This document shows, one piece after another, positions 1-9,757 of a stretch of 64,000 bases of DNA. Position numbers and translations under genes: made by a program. Origin of the DNA: Bacteroidota bacterium (lineage in GTDB: Bacteria; Bacteroidota; Bacteroidia; Chitinophagales; Chitinophagaceae); the NCBI GenBank assembly GCA_024640225.1, contig JAHEFK010000010.1:18193-82192 (forward strand). The letters run 5' to 3'. The stretch's first letter is position 1; each line of letters begins with the position of its first letter. The notes under the pieces were generated by a model. That model worked only from the letters and a program-made list of their open reading frames with translations. It made no database searches and was not told the DNA's origin.

Positions 1-8
1 TTGTACTC

Positions 9-1361
9 ATGGAATTAACATCACTTTCAGCAATCAGTCCAATCGACGGACGCTATAGAAATCAAACACAATCATTGGCCCCTTATTTTTCAGAATTTGG
101 TTTAATCAAATATCGGGTACAAGTTGAAATTGAATATTTACTTTTTCTTGCAGAGAAGAAAATATATCAATTGCCTAAGCATATTAAAGCAGCTCAATTA
201 AGAGCTATTTATTTACAATTCAATGAAACAGCTGCGCAACAAATAAAAACAATCGAACGCGTTACCAATCATGACGTAAAAGCAGTTGAATATTATATCA
301 AAGAGCAATTAGATGCTCTTGGTGCCGAAGCTTGCAAGGAGTGGGTGCATTTTGGATTGACCTCTCAAGATATAAACAATACCGCCATCCCATTATTGTG
401 GAAAGAAGCTTTAGAATTGGAGTTTTTACCTAGTTTAGAAAATGTGTTGCTGTTGTTGAAGCAGCAAGCACAATCTTGGAATACCATACCTATGCTTGCT
501 AGAACGCATGGTCAGTCTGCCTCTCCAACTAATTTAGGAAAAGAGTGGTTTGTATTTGTTGAGCGTTTGCGTGGACAAATTAATTTACTTAGTCAAGTGC
601 CCTATGCTGCAAAATTTGGTGGCGCTACTGGTAATTTCAATGCCCATCATGTTGCGTTCCCTCATATTGATTGGATAAAATTTGGTAATGAATTTGTGAC
701 TAAAAAATTAGGTTTAGAGCGCATGCAGTTTACTACACAAATTGAGCATTATGATAATTTATCAGCACAATTTGATGCACTCAAAAGAATCAATACTATT
801 TTAATTGATTTAAGTAGAGATGTTTGGACCTACATTTCCATGGATTACTTCAAACAAAAAGTAAAAGCTGGAGAAGTGGGTTCCTCTGCAATGCCGCATA
901 AAGTAAATCCAATTGACTTTGAAAATGCAGAAGGCAATTTTGGTATTGCAAATGCGCTGTACGAGCATTTTAGTGCGAAATTACCAATCAGTAGATTACA
1001 AAGAGATTTAACAGATAGCACCGTATTGCGCAATATTGGTGTGCCAATGGCGCATGCGTTTATTGGATTGAATTCGTTAAACAAAGGATTGAACAAATTA
1101 GTGTTAAATGATCAAAAAATTAAATTAGATTTAGAAGCAAATTGGGCAGTAGTTGCAGAAGCAATACAAACCGTTTTGAGAAGAGAACAGTATCCTCAAC
1201 CATATGAAGCATTAAAAGCATTAACAAGAGGAAAAAATGGTATCACTAAAGAAAGTATGCACGCTTTTATTGATAGCTTAGCGATTAAAGCTAGTTTAAA
1301 AAAAGAATTGAAAAAAATTACACCCCATAATTACACCGGGGTGCAAGCAAAAATGAACTAA
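9..1361 (+). CDS. purB: Adenylosuccinate lyase
   Basis: PurB catalyses two steps of purine synthesis: it splits SAICAR to AICAR plus fumarate, and adenylosuccinate to AMP plus fumarate. The 450-residue protein shows the fumarase/aspartase superfamily blocks in order: HFGLTSQDINNTA near residue 114, ARTHGQSASPT near 165 (general acid/base His region), and the signature GSSAMPHKVNP near 291, which holds the mobile catalytic Ser loop. The length is normal for the E. coli-type enzyme. The ATG lies only eight bases into the window, so the upstream promoter cannot be judged. The next gene starts three bases after the stop, so a shared transcript is likely. Confidence 0.97.
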   Translation: MELTSLSAISPIDGRYRNQTQSLAPYFSEFGLIKYRVQVEIEYLLFLAEKKIYQLPKHIKAAQLRAIYLQFNETAAQQIKTIERVTNHDVKAVEYYIKEQLDALGAEACKEWVHFGLTSQDINNTAIPLLWKEALELEFLPSLENVLLLLKQQAQSWNTIPMLARTHGQSASPTNLGKEWFVFVERLRGQINLLSQVPYAAKFGGATGNFNAHHVAFPHIDWIKFGNEFVTKKLGLERMQFTTQIEHYDNLSAQFDALKRINTILIDLSRDVWTYISMDYFKQKVKAGEVGSSAMPHKVNPIDFENAEGNFGIANALYEHFSAKLPISRLQRDLTDSTVLRNIGVPMAHAFIGLNSLNKGLNKLVLNDQKIKLDLEANWAVVAEAIQTVLRREQYPQPYEALKALTRGKNGITKESMHAFIDSLAIKASLKKELKKITPHNYTGVQAKMN

Positions 1362-1364
1362 AAC

Positions 1365-1865
1365 ATGAAACAGTTAGCCGCTATAATTTTTTTTATTTTC
1401 TTGAGCTTTTTTACAAAAGCTCAAGAAAAACAGGTTGAAAAAAAACAAAAAGGAAACAAAGCTACTACTATGCTTGTGCCTAAGCTAGATACTACCTACT
1501 TGAAACGAAATAATTTTGTTTCTGATTCTTTAAGCGCTATTAATAAAGCAAGTTTAGATAGTTTATATTCGTTTAACCTGTTGCATTCCGAATCCTTGCA
1601 AACAACTACAGGAACAGTAGCATTTATAGATATGGGCATGCCTCCTAAAAAAATGTTGCTTTATGCATTTAGTAATTTAGGCGCTAAGGGAGCAATTATA
1701 AAAATTACAAATCCTAGCAATCATAAATTTGTATATGCCAAAATTCTATCTTCGATTCCAATTAATAAAAATTATTTGCAGAGTGTGGTATTAGTAAGCC
1801 ATCATGCACAACGAATTTTAGGAACAAATGATGAGAAATTATTTTGTGAAATAATTGTGCCTTAA
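1365..1865 (+). CDS. Secreted protein with RlpA/DPBB-like C-terminal domain
   Basis: The protein has a signal peptide (residues 1-19, hydrophobic core then KAQ), a Lys-rich linker, and a C-terminal domain from about residue 80. That domain resembles the double-psi beta-barrel-like module found at the end of Bacteroidota LysM and peptidoglycan-associated proteins: a Gly-rich start, then GAIIKITNPSNHKFVYAKIL, then an LG-D-KF-EI ending. No LysM repeat is present in its 166 residues. It is probably periplasmic or envelope-associated. The assignment rests on pattern resemblance only and no catalytic residue was identified. It sits between purB and a glycosyltransferase gene with gaps of 3 and 2 bases, so the three are probably co-transcribed. 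Confidence 0.6.
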   Translation: MKQLAAIIFFIFLSFFTKAQEKQVEKKQKGNKATTMLVPKLDTTYLKRNNFVSDSLSAINKASLDSLYSFNLLHSESLQTTTGTVAFIDMGMPPKKMLLYAFSNLGAKGAIIKITNPSNHKFVYAKILSSIPINKNYLQSVVLVSHHAQRILGTNDEKLFCEIIVP

Positions 1866-1867
1866 AA

Positions 1868-2869
1868 ATGAAGATTCTAATTATTCGATTTTCCTCCATT
1901 GGAGATATTGTGTTAACCACGCCGATTATTCGTTGTGTAAAACAACAATTGCCCAATGTGAAGCTTCATTTTATTACAAAAGCTGCTTATCGATCAGTTA
2001 TTGCTAATAACCCATATATCGATCAATGTCATTTTTTCGAACAAGGTTTAGAAGAAGTCATTCCTGCACTTCAAGCAGCACAATTTGATTTAGTTATTGA
2101 CTTGCATAAAAATATCAGAAGTTTTAAAATTAAAAAGGCGCTGCATGTTAAGTCTTTAAGTTTTCAGAAATTGAATATTAGAAAATGGCTCTTAGTAAAT
2201 TTCAAAATCAATACGATGCCTGACAAGAGCATTGTAGATCGCTATTTTGAGGCTATTGCCAGTTTGGGTGTTAAAAATGATGGGAAAGGATTAGATTATT
2301 TTATTGCCAAGCAACAAGAACTTGAAAATGCAGATATTCCGATGAGTCATTGGGCGGGTTATGTAGCGTGTGTCATAGGAGGCTCTTATGCTACCAAACA
2401 ATTGCCTGCTTCAAAATGGATTGAATTTTGCAGCCTATCCAATTATCCGATCATATTGCTAGGCGCCGCAGAGGATAGGTCTTTAGGAGAGTGCATTGCC
2501 CAAGAATTTCCGGTTAGGGTATATAATGCCTGTGGTAAATTTTCCCTGAACGAATCCGCATACTTAATATCCAAAGCTAGGGTAGTGGTGAGCAATGATA
2601 CGGGATTGATGCATGTAGCTGCCGCTTTTCAAAAACCCATTGTGTCTTTATGGGGTAATACCAGTCCTGAAATGGGTATGTATCCTTACTTTGATTACAA
2701 TAATGTACACCAACGACAAAGTTCAAAAGCTATTTTCTTGGAAAACAAGGACTTAGGCTGCCATCCTTGTAGTAAAATGGGCTATGCTCAATGTCCTAAG
2801 AAGCACTTTCAGTGCATGTTAGCCCTCGATATGCACAAAGCAAAAGAATTTGTGGATAAAAACTGGTAG
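1868..2869 (+). CDS. Glycosyltransferase family 9 (heptosyltransferase-like)
   Basis: GT9 enzymes of the WaaF/WaaC type transfer heptose or a similar sugar to the LPS core on the cytoplasmic face of the inner membrane. The N-terminus ILIIRFSSIGDIVLTTPII is the typical GT9 opening. The C-terminal donor-binding half carries SNDTGLMHVAAAFQKPIVSLWG near residue 240, the family's most conserved block. A Cys-rich end (GCHPCSKMGYAQCPKKHFQCM) is common in Bacteroidota members. The 333-residue length is usual. The exact sugar cannot be told from sequence. The gene begins two bases after the upstream stop and ends the purB cluster. Confidence 0.88.
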   Translation: MKILIIRFSSIGDIVLTTPIIRCVKQQLPNVKLHFITKAAYRSVIANNPYIDQCHFFEQGLEEVIPALQAAQFDLVIDLHKNIRSFKIKKALHVKSLSFQKLNIRKWLLVNFKINTMPDKSIVDRYFEAIASLGVKNDGKGLDYFIAKQQELENADIPMSHWAGYVACVIGGSYATKQLPASKWIEFCSLSNYPIILLGAAEDRSLGECIAQEFPVRVYNACGKFSLNESAYLISKARVVVSNDTGLMHVAAAFQKPIVSLWGNTSPEMGMYPYFDYNNVHQRQSSKAIFLENKDLGCHPCSKMGYAQCPKKHFQCMLALDMHKAKEFVDKNW

Positions 2870-2998
2870 CTTTCCCAACTAAATTTATTGCTAGATTGTC
2901 TTTCTTTTTAGAAAAAAAACTGCTATATTTAACTTTTAAAATAAGCAAATTGGATAGCGCTGCTATTCATTTTTAATATTTTTTGTAAAACCAATTAC

Positions 2999-5932
2999 AT
3001 GACCAAAAAATTACTCTTAGTTTTCATTTTAGTAATCGGCTCATTTTTGAGCTCAACTCAAAAAGCCAATGCGTCCCATGCGGCGGGTGCAGAATTACTT
3101 TATTCTTGGGTTTCAGACTCTACCTACAAAATTATTTGTAAGTTTTACCGAGACTGTTCTGGTATTACAGAACCTGCAACAGTTTCCGTTTGTTGTATGA
3201 ACTCATGTACTGGTTTTACTTACTCCCTTACGTTAAATAAAGTTGCAGGTTCAACCAACGGACAAGAAGTAAGTACCGGTTGTCCAGGTTATCCAAGCAC
3301 TTGTAATGGTGGTACTTTCCCGGGTTATCGTGAGTGGATTTACGAAGCTAATTATACCTTACCTTCTCGTTGTAATTTTTGGCGATTTTTTACGGGCTTT
3401 AGTGCTAGAAACACAGCGATTACTAATTTAACGAATCCTGGTTCTCAAATTTTATATTGCGAAGCTACCTTAGATAATAACTATGCTCAAGGTAATTCTT
3501 CTCCATACTTTTCTGTAAAGCCGGTGCCTTACGTGTGTGTAAATAATCCTTACAACTACAATAATGGTGCTTTGGATGTGAACAATGACTCTATGTCTTT
3601 TTCAATCATTCAACCGAGAACAGGTCCTACGGGTTGTCCTTATGCGGTACCAACGGATATTTCTTTTTCAAATACCTCTTTATTCAACCTAACGAATAAT
3701 CCATTTAGCACTACTAACACTTTTAATATCAATGCGCTAAACGGTCAGATTACCTTTACTCCAGACATTCAACAAGTAGCGGTAATTACGGTGTTGGTTA
3801 AAGAATATCGAAATGGAAATTTGATTGGTACGGTAATGCGAGATATTCAAATTATTGTAAAAGCCTGTACGGTACCTACACCAACATTAAATCTTGATAC
3901 CGTTACCATTGTAGGTGGAGGATGGAATAATAATCGAATAGAGGGCTGCGCTGGTCAACCAATTGGATTCTGCTTTAATGCAAAATCAGCGGATACCAAT
4001 GCAATTCTTGTAGTTACCTCCAATAATGCGCAGTCGGCAGTTGGATCTTCGGTTACACTATCAAATCATTATACTGATTCCGTTCGTGTTTGTTTCAACT
4101 GGAGCCCTACTGCGGCAGATACTGGTTTAAGAGTATTAACCTTCACGGTTAAAGATTCTACTTGTTCGCCTCCAGGTATTCCAATTTTACAAACCTTTGT
4201 TGTGCCTTTCTATATATGGCCAATTACTACTATTAAAAATGATACGTCCATTTGTGCCGGAGAAACCGTGCCCTTAAAAGTAACGGGTGGTACCCAATTT
4301 ACTTGGTCGGTGATTCCAGGGGGCTCTCCATTAACAACATTAACATGCTCCAATTGTAGTGCGCCTTTTGCAAACCCATCACTTACCACCCAATATATAG
4401 CCACTTCAAATTTACAAGCAGTTTGTAATCGATACAAAGACACGGTAACTATTACGGTGGCTCCTTTGCCGGTATTTAATGCGGGGCCAGATACCACTAC
4501 CTGTATTAATAACTCCTTACTGATGAATGCACATCTGCAAGCAGTGCCCGGTAATGTTTATTCGATTAAATGGTTTCCAAGTAATTTCTTAAATAACGAC
4601 ACCTTGGCTATGCCAATTTGTACACCAACAAAAGACACAACTTATATTATTAAAATTACCCCTAATGGTCAAAATCGCTGTGCTGGTTATGACACTATAA
4701 AAGTGAAAGTAATACAAGGCTTCCGTTTAAATAATGCGGATACTGCTATTTGTGCGGGTAAATTTGTGAATATTAGTTTAAATGGAGACAATCGTTATGC
4801 TTATACATGGACACCTGCTATAGGTGTAAATAATGTAAATGCAATGGCGCCTACCATTACACCTGATACGTCAAGATTATACACTATTAAAGCAAGTTAT
4901 CCTGGTTGTAAAGATTCGTTGAAAACGATATTTATAGATGTACAACCCAATCCGATTGTATTTATTGGTGCTGATAGAACGATTTGTTCCGGAGATACTA
5001 TTCAATTGCAACCATTAGTAACTCCAGGCGGATATCCTAATTATAGCTATTCTTGGAATCCAGCAGGTGGATTTAATAATCCAGCTATTAAAAATCCAAT
5101 TTTTAATGGATTGATCAATACAACTGCCACTTTAACGGTAAGCACTCCAGCGGGTTGTAACGGTAGTGATGATGCAAATTATACCGTTATTGAATCAGAT
5201 TTCTTGAAAGCTACTGTGTCAAAACAATTATGTCCTGGTGATACCGCTGAATTATTAATTCCGGCTCCTGTACTTTGGGTAAAATGGACACCTAATTTAT
5301 ATATAGATGATACGAGCAGTACTAATCCTAAAGTTTGGCCAACGGCTCCAACATACTATACTGTTATCGGCCAAGAAGCATCTGGATGTTTAGACACAGA
5401 AGTGTTATATGTTGATGTAAAATCTTTAGCTACAATTACATTACCAGATACCATATTTTTATTCCCAGGTGATTCTTATCAATTTAATCCAGGTGGCAAC
5501 TGCTTATATTTCAGTTGGTTCCCGTTAACAGGCTTAAGCAATCCTTTAATATCATCACCAATCACTAGCACGCAAACAAGTACGCGATATATTGTAAATG
5601 CATCTACAGAATTTGGATGTAAAGTACAAGATTCAGTAGATGTGATTATGGCTGATGATGCGTCTATAGATGTTGCAAATGCCTTTACGCCAGGCTCAGC
5701 TCCAAATGATATGATTAAGGTACAACATCATGGTATTGCGTATTTAAAATCCTTTGTTATATTCAACCGTTGGGGTAATAAAGTTTTTGAAACTACCGAT
5801 TTAGAACAAGGTTGGGATGGTAAATACAATGGTCAACCACAACCAATGGGTACTTATATTTATTATGCAGAAGCAACTACCTATAAAGGAAAACGTTTCT
5901 ACAAACAAGGCAATATTTTACTAATACGATAA
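2999..5932 (+). CDS. T9SS type B sorting-domain surface protein (first of tandem pair)
   Basis: This is a 977-residue secreted protein with a signal peptide (about 1-25) and a mature N-terminus starting SHAAGAELLYSW, a domain start common in large gliding-associated proteins of Bacteroidota. The middle holds several Cys-containing Ig/PKD-like repeats (for example DTSICAGETVPL, DTTTCINNSLLM, DTAICAGKFVNI, DRTICSGDTIQL). The last ~95 residues form a gliding-motility-associated C-terminal domain: ANAFTPGSAPND, FVIFNRWGNKVFE, GWDGKYNGQPQPMGTYIYY, ending in LLIR. Such domains direct export through the type IX system to the cell surface or medium. No enzyme motif was seen, so an adhesin or structural role is the best guess. 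The next gene encodes a paralogue 36 bases downstream. Confidence 0.9.
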   Translation: MTKKLLLVFILVIGSFLSSTQKANASHAAGAELLYSWVSDSTYKIICKFYRDCSGITEPATVSVCCMNSCTGFTYSLTLNKVAGSTNGQEVSTGCPGYPSTCNGGTFPGYREWIYEANYTLPSRCNFWRFFTGFSARNTAITNLTNPGSQILYCEATLDNNYAQGNSSPYFSVKPVPYVCVNNPYNYNNGALDVNNDSMSFSIIQPRTGPTGCPYAVPTDISFSNTSLFNLTNNPFSTTNTFNINALNGQITFTPDIQQVAVITVLVKEYRNGNLIGTVMRDIQIIVKACTVPTPTLNLDTVTIVGGGWNNNRIEGCAGQPIGFCFNAKSADTNAILVVTSNNAQSAVGSSVTLSNHYTDSVRVCFNWSPTAADTGLRVLTFTVKDSTCSPPGIPILQTFVVPFYIWPITTIKNDTSICAGETVPLKVTGGTQFTWSVIPGGSPLTTLTCSNCSAPFANPSLTTQYIATSNLQAVCNRYKDTVTITVAPLPVFNAGPDTTTCINNSLLMNAHLQAVPGNVYSIKWFPSNFLNNDTLAMPICTPTKDTTYIIKITPNGQNRCAGYDTIKVKVIQGFRLNNADTAICAGKFVNISLNGDNRYAYTWTPAIGVNNVNAMAPTITPDTSRLYTIKASYPGCKDSLKTIFIDVQPNPIVFIGADRTICSGDTIQLQPLVTPGGYPNYSYSWNPAGGFNNPAIKNPIFNGLINTTATLTVSTPAGCNGSDDANYTVIESDFLKATVSKQLCPGDTAELLIPAPVLWVKWTPNLYIDDTSSTNPKVWPTAPTYYTVIGQEASGCLDTEVLYVDVKSLATITLPDTIFLFPGDSYQFNPGGNCLYFSWFPLTGLSNPLISSPITSTQTSTRYIVNASTEFGCKVQDSVDVIMADDASIDVANAFTPGSAPNDMIKVQHHGIAYLKSFVIFNRWGNKVFETTDLEQGWDGKYNGQPQPMGTYIYYAEATTYKGKRFYKQGNILLIR

Positions 5933-5968
5933 TTTAAATTATACACAACTTTTTTTAATAATAGGACT

Positions 5969-8900
5969 ATGAATCGTTTTTTGATTAGATTTTTTATTTT
6001 AGTTGCATCCATTTTCGCCCTCAGCTCACAGGTGAAAGCATCTCACTTTGCGGCTGGTGACATTAAAGTGGAATTTGTTGGATTAGATTCCTTGGATTTG
6101 CGCTATAGAGTAACTGTTACCGTCTTTTACGACTGTAAAGGTACTTCTCCATATGCTACTGTTACATTATATTATCAATCAACTACAGCAGGTGTTAATA
6201 CTTCAATTGCTGTTCCATTTGATGTAGCACAAAATCTAACTTTGAGTCAATTGTGCCCGGCATATGCTTCACAATCTGCTTGTGTTAATCCAAGTTCAAC
6301 GGCTTACCCTGGTTTCTTCAAACGTGTATATTCTACTGTATTGACATTGACTAGACGACCAGATTGGAATTTTTGGATCAATGAAGGTGCAAGAAATGGA
6401 GCAATCACTAATTTAACTTCACCATCTAACTTCGTTGTATATTCTCGTTATAATAATTTGATTCGTTATAATAACAATACAGCAAACTTTACAATTGATC
6501 CAGTACCTTATTATTGTATTAATCAACCATCTCAATTCTTAAATAGTCCTTATGACGCAGATGGAGATTCCATTGTGGTTACCCCAAACTTAAGTTATGG
6601 TTCATTTGGAACTGGTATAACTATTCCAAATTTCTCAAATCAAACATTATTTGCCTATAATTATGAGCCAGGTTTTACAGCTACCAATCCTGTTGCATCT
6701 TCATCAACAAATCCATACACAGTAAATCCAGGCACCGGTACAGCAACCTTTACTCCTACATTAGATGGAGCCATGGTTGTGGCATTTGAAGCAACAGATT
6801 ATGATCGCTGCACCAAACAATTATTAAGTACTGTTAGTCGTGACGTTCAAATTATTGTGTCTCCAGCAGGTCAATGTAATATTCAAATACCTGTAATTGA
6901 TTCTTTACCTTCTAATTTAGTGAACTGTACTTTAGATACAGCTGGTGGGGCTAAAAACATCAATGTTTGTCCAGGTCAAACCATTAGCTTTCAAGTGCAA
7001 GCTGCGGCTTCAGTGATTACTAATTTAGTTACTTTGAACTCCAATGCAGCCCAATCTTGTCAAGGGTCTTCTTTTATTGTTAACAATCAATATTCTTTAA
7101 ACCCAACAGCAACATTTACTTGGACACCAACTGTAAACGATATTGGAGACCATATCTTTTTAGGTATTGCAGCCGATTCAACTTGTGGCGGTGGACAGAT
7201 CTTTGTTGTTAAAAACTCTATGTATGTAATTGTACGTGTACAAGCATCCGTAGATGCAGGTCCAGATGGATTCGTTTGTCCTGAGGGTGGTAAGCCATGG
7301 CAGTTAAATGCAGGCGGACCATTAAATGTACCTTATATCTGGACAGATGTAAGCGGTGGAGCACCTAATGGATTAGATAATGCAAATATTAAAAATCCAA
7401 CAGCATTACCTAATGCTGATGCTTGTTATGTGGTTGAAATAGGTACTTGTATTCCAACCTGTAAAAGTAAAGATACGGTTTGCGTATCTCAAAAATCAAA
7501 TAGTAGTGTAACCATTGTTCCAGGTTCTCCAATTATTGTTTGTCGACCAGATTATATACAGCTAACAGCTAATGTAGTTGGAGATAAACCAATTGCCAAT
7601 TTACCTTGTGGAACAACAAATCCACAAACTTGCCCTACAGAAGATTCAACCGTAGTAGTTTTCCCTGGTGGATCTATTTTACCAAATCTAGTGGGTACAC
7701 CTTTTTATTCTCCATTCTGTGGTGATTTAAGATCTGCTCGTTCCCAATATTTATATCGTCAAAGTGAACTACGCTCTTATGGCATGTACTCAGGAACTAT
7801 CAACAGTTTGTCATTCTTAGTACAAGCTCCAACTACTACTACGTATAGTAATTTCAGCATTTCCATGAAGTGCACGAATAGAATGAATTTAGATCCAGTA
7901 TATGGTCCATTGGAAAATACGGGCATGACTACCGTCTTTACTTCTGCAACGCCCATTACACCACAAGTAGGTTGGAATAAATTTGTTTTTAATACGCCAT
8001 ACACTTGGGATACTACTCAAAATTTAATTATAGAGGTTTGTTATTCCAATGCAAGTGTAGGAACCACATCTATTATTAGTAATGTTTCAACATCTTATAT
8101 TGCTACACAAAGAAAATCAACAACTACAGGTACAACTAATTTCTGCGCTACTCCATTAGCAACGGGTACAACTGATGCATTTTTATATAGACCATTAATT
8201 AAATTCAACTCTTGTAGAGCACCAGAAGCTGATTTCCCATATACCTGGAAGCCAGGGTTTTTCTTATCGGATTCTACAGCAGGAGCTCCATTCGCTTATA
8301 TCGCAGATAATATAAAATATGTAGTGAAGTCTGTAGACAGAGATGGATGTATCTTTAGAGATTCGGTAGACATTTTTGTACCACAACATCATTTTACTCG
8401 TTTCCCAATTGATACCTCAATTTGTATCGGTGACACGATTATTTTAAGAGGCTTTGGTGCTAATACCTACCAATGGTTTGAATCGGATGCGTTTAATCCA
8501 CCTACGACTTTATCATGTACCAATTGTCAAGATCCTTATGCATTCCCAACTGTAGATACCAAATACTATGTTGTAGGATATCCTGCAGATAGCTATACCG
8601 ATTCTGTGAAATGTGCAGATACTTTAGCTATTCAAGTGCGCATTCGTCCATTACCAACAGTAGATATATTAATGGCTTCAGATACTACTGTAAAATATGG
8701 TTCAACCTTATTAGTAAGTGCTACCTCAAGCGCTTCTAGATTCTTATGGAGACCAGTAGCTACGGTAACGAATCCTAATTTGCTAGTTACTACTTTGAAA
8801 CCAACAAAAAATACTACCTATACCTTAGTTGCAATTGATAAGTATGGTTGTAAAAATGAAGACTCTATTCATGTAAATATCGATTACAGAGATCATTTAT

Positions 8901-9163
8901 TAGTACCTTCTGCATTTAGTCCAAATGGCGACGGAAGAAACGATGATTTCAAAGTTGCTAATTTGACGTTCCAAAAAGTTATTGAATTTAGAGTATTGAA
9001 TCGTTGGGGTCAGGAAGTTTATTATGCAGCTAATAATAAACCATGGGATGGTACTTGGAAAGGAGTGCCACAAGATATGGGCACTTACAGTTACTTTATT
9101 AAAGTAGCTTATCCAGATGGAATTATAGAAACCTATAAAGGTGAAGTAACCCTTGTTAGATAA
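5969..9163 (+). CDS. T9SS type B sorting-domain surface protein (second of tandem pair)
   Basis: This 1064-residue paralogue of the upstream gene has a signal peptide (about 1-24) and a mature start SHFAAGDIKVEF. Ig/PKD-like repeats lead to a C-terminal T9SS type B domain: SAFSPNGDGRNDDFKV near residue 978, then FRVLNRWGQEVYY and PWDGTWKGVPQDMGTYSYF, ending LVR. Unlike its neighbour it carries an extra, Cys-flanked, Thr/Ser-rich block at about residues 570-755. That block contains WNKFVFNTPYTWDTTQNLI and resembles beta-sandwich modules of other secreted Bacteroidota proteins. The protein is predicted to be exported and surface-bound. Its ligand is unknown. A hairpin terminator follows the stop. 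Confidence 0.9.
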   Translation: MNRFLIRFFILVASIFALSSQVKASHFAAGDIKVEFVGLDSLDLRYRVTVTVFYDCKGTSPYATVTLYYQSTTAGVNTSIAVPFDVAQNLTLSQLCPAYASQSACVNPSSTAYPGFFKRVYSTVLTLTRRPDWNFWINEGARNGAITNLTSPSNFVVYSRYNNLIRYNNNTANFTIDPVPYYCINQPSQFLNSPYDADGDSIVVTPNLSYGSFGTGITIPNFSNQTLFAYNYEPGFTATNPVASSSTNPYTVNPGTGTATFTPTLDGAMVVAFEATDYDRCTKQLLSTVSRDVQIIVSPAGQCNIQIPVIDSLPSNLVNCTLDTAGGAKNINVCPGQTISFQVQAAASVITNLVTLNSNAAQSCQGSSFIVNNQYSLNPTATFTWTPTVNDIGDHIFLGIAADSTCGGGQIFVVKNSMYVIVRVQASVDAGPDGFVCPEGGKPWQLNAGGPLNVPYIWTDVSGGAPNGLDNANIKNPTALPNADACYVVEIGTCIPTCKSKDTVCVSQKSNSSVTIVPGSPIIVCRPDYIQLTANVVGDKPIANLPCGTTNPQTCPTEDSTVVVFPGGSILPNLVGTPFYSPFCGDLRSARSQYLYRQSELRSYGMYSGTINSLSFLVQAPTTTTYSNFSISMKCTNRMNLDPVYGPLENTGMTTVFTSATPITPQVGWNKFVFNTPYTWDTTQNLIIEVCYSNASVGTTSIISNVSTSYIATQRKSTTTGTTNFCATPLATGTTDAFLYRPLIKFNSCRAPEADFPYTWKPGFFLSDSTAGAPFAYIADNIKYVVKSVDRDGCIFRDSVDIFVPQHHFTRFPIDTSICIGDTIILRGFGANTYQWFESDAFNPPTTLSCTNCQDPYAFPTVDTKYYVVGYPADSYTDSVKCADTLAIQVRIRPLPTVDILMASDTTVKYGSTLLVSATSSASRFLWRPVATVTNPNLLVTTLKPTKNTTYTLVAIDKYGCKNEDSIHVNIDYRDHLLVPSAFSPNGDGRNDDFKVANLTFQKVIEFRVLNRWGQEVYYAANNKPWDGTWKGVPQDMGTYSYFIKVAYPDGIIETYKGEVTLVR

Positions 9164-9175
9164 TTAGAATTTAAT

Positions 9176-9209
9176 TAAAAAAAAGGAGCTCCAATTGGTG
9201 CTCCTTTTT
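9176..9209 (+). terminator. Rho-independent terminator after the T9SS pair
   Basis: An A-tract leads into a GGAGC stem that pairs with GCTCC, with a T-T mismatch and two further C-G pairs inside around an AATT loop. A T-run follows. It lies 13 bases after the stop codon of the second T9SS gene. Confidence 0.85.
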
Positions 9210-9241
9210 CATTTTTTTACTATTTTTAAAAAAAACCAATT

Positions 9242-9685
9242 ATGAAAAAGATTTTATTAAACACAACATTGCTACTTGCCCTACTTTTTAGTATTCAAAC
9301 AAGTTTATTTGCACAAGCAGATCCTGTTGAACGCATCTGGCTAAACCAAGAAAAAACAGGGAAGGTGCAAATTTATAGAGCACGTGATGGAAAATTATAT
9401 GGCAAAATTATGTGGTTGAGTGAACCCAATAAAAATGGTGCTCCTAAAGTTGATGATAAAAATCCTGATCCTAAAAAAAGAGCAACTCCTATTATGAATT
9501 TAATTATCCTTAAAGGGTTTACTAAGTCGGAAGAAAATGTTTATGAAGGAGGTACTATCTACGATCCTAAGAATGGCAAAACCTATTCATGCAAAATGAC
9601 CTTGAAAGGTAAGTCATTAGATATTAGAGGTTTTATAGGTATATCTTTAATTGGTAGAACTTCTGTTTGGACATTAGCTGAATAA
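9242..9685 (+). CDS. DUF2147 family secreted protein
   Basis: The protein has a signal peptide (1-25, ending SLFAQ) followed by a small beta-rich domain of the DUF2147 type: RIWLNQEKTGKVQIYRA near the start of the mature chain, then GGTIYDPKNGKTYSCKMTL and a closing RGFIGISLIGRTSVW. The family is periplasmic or exported, with a lipocalin-like fold suspected and no proven activity. The 147-residue length is typical. Terminators lie on both sides, so it is probably transcribed alone. Confidence 0.85.
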   Translation: MKKILLNTTLLLALLFSIQTSLFAQADPVERIWLNQEKTGKVQIYRARDGKLYGKIMWLSEPNKNGAPKVDDKNPDPKKRATPIMNLIILKGFTKSEENVYEGGTIYDPKNGKTYSCKMTLKGKSLDIRGFIGISLIGRTSVWTLAE

Positions 9686-9704
9686 ATTCCAGTAGGTTAC
9701 TTTT

Positions 9705-9733
9705 AAAAGTGTAGCTATTGCTACACTTTTTTT
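9705..9733 (+). terminator. Rho-independent terminator after DUF2147
   Basis: A perfect 11-base stem (AAAAGTGTAGC paired with GCTACACTTTT) surrounds a TATT loop and is followed by more T residues. It ends 24 bases before the start of holB. Confidence 0.9.
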
Positions 9734-9757
9734 ATGTTTAAATAGTACATTTACATC

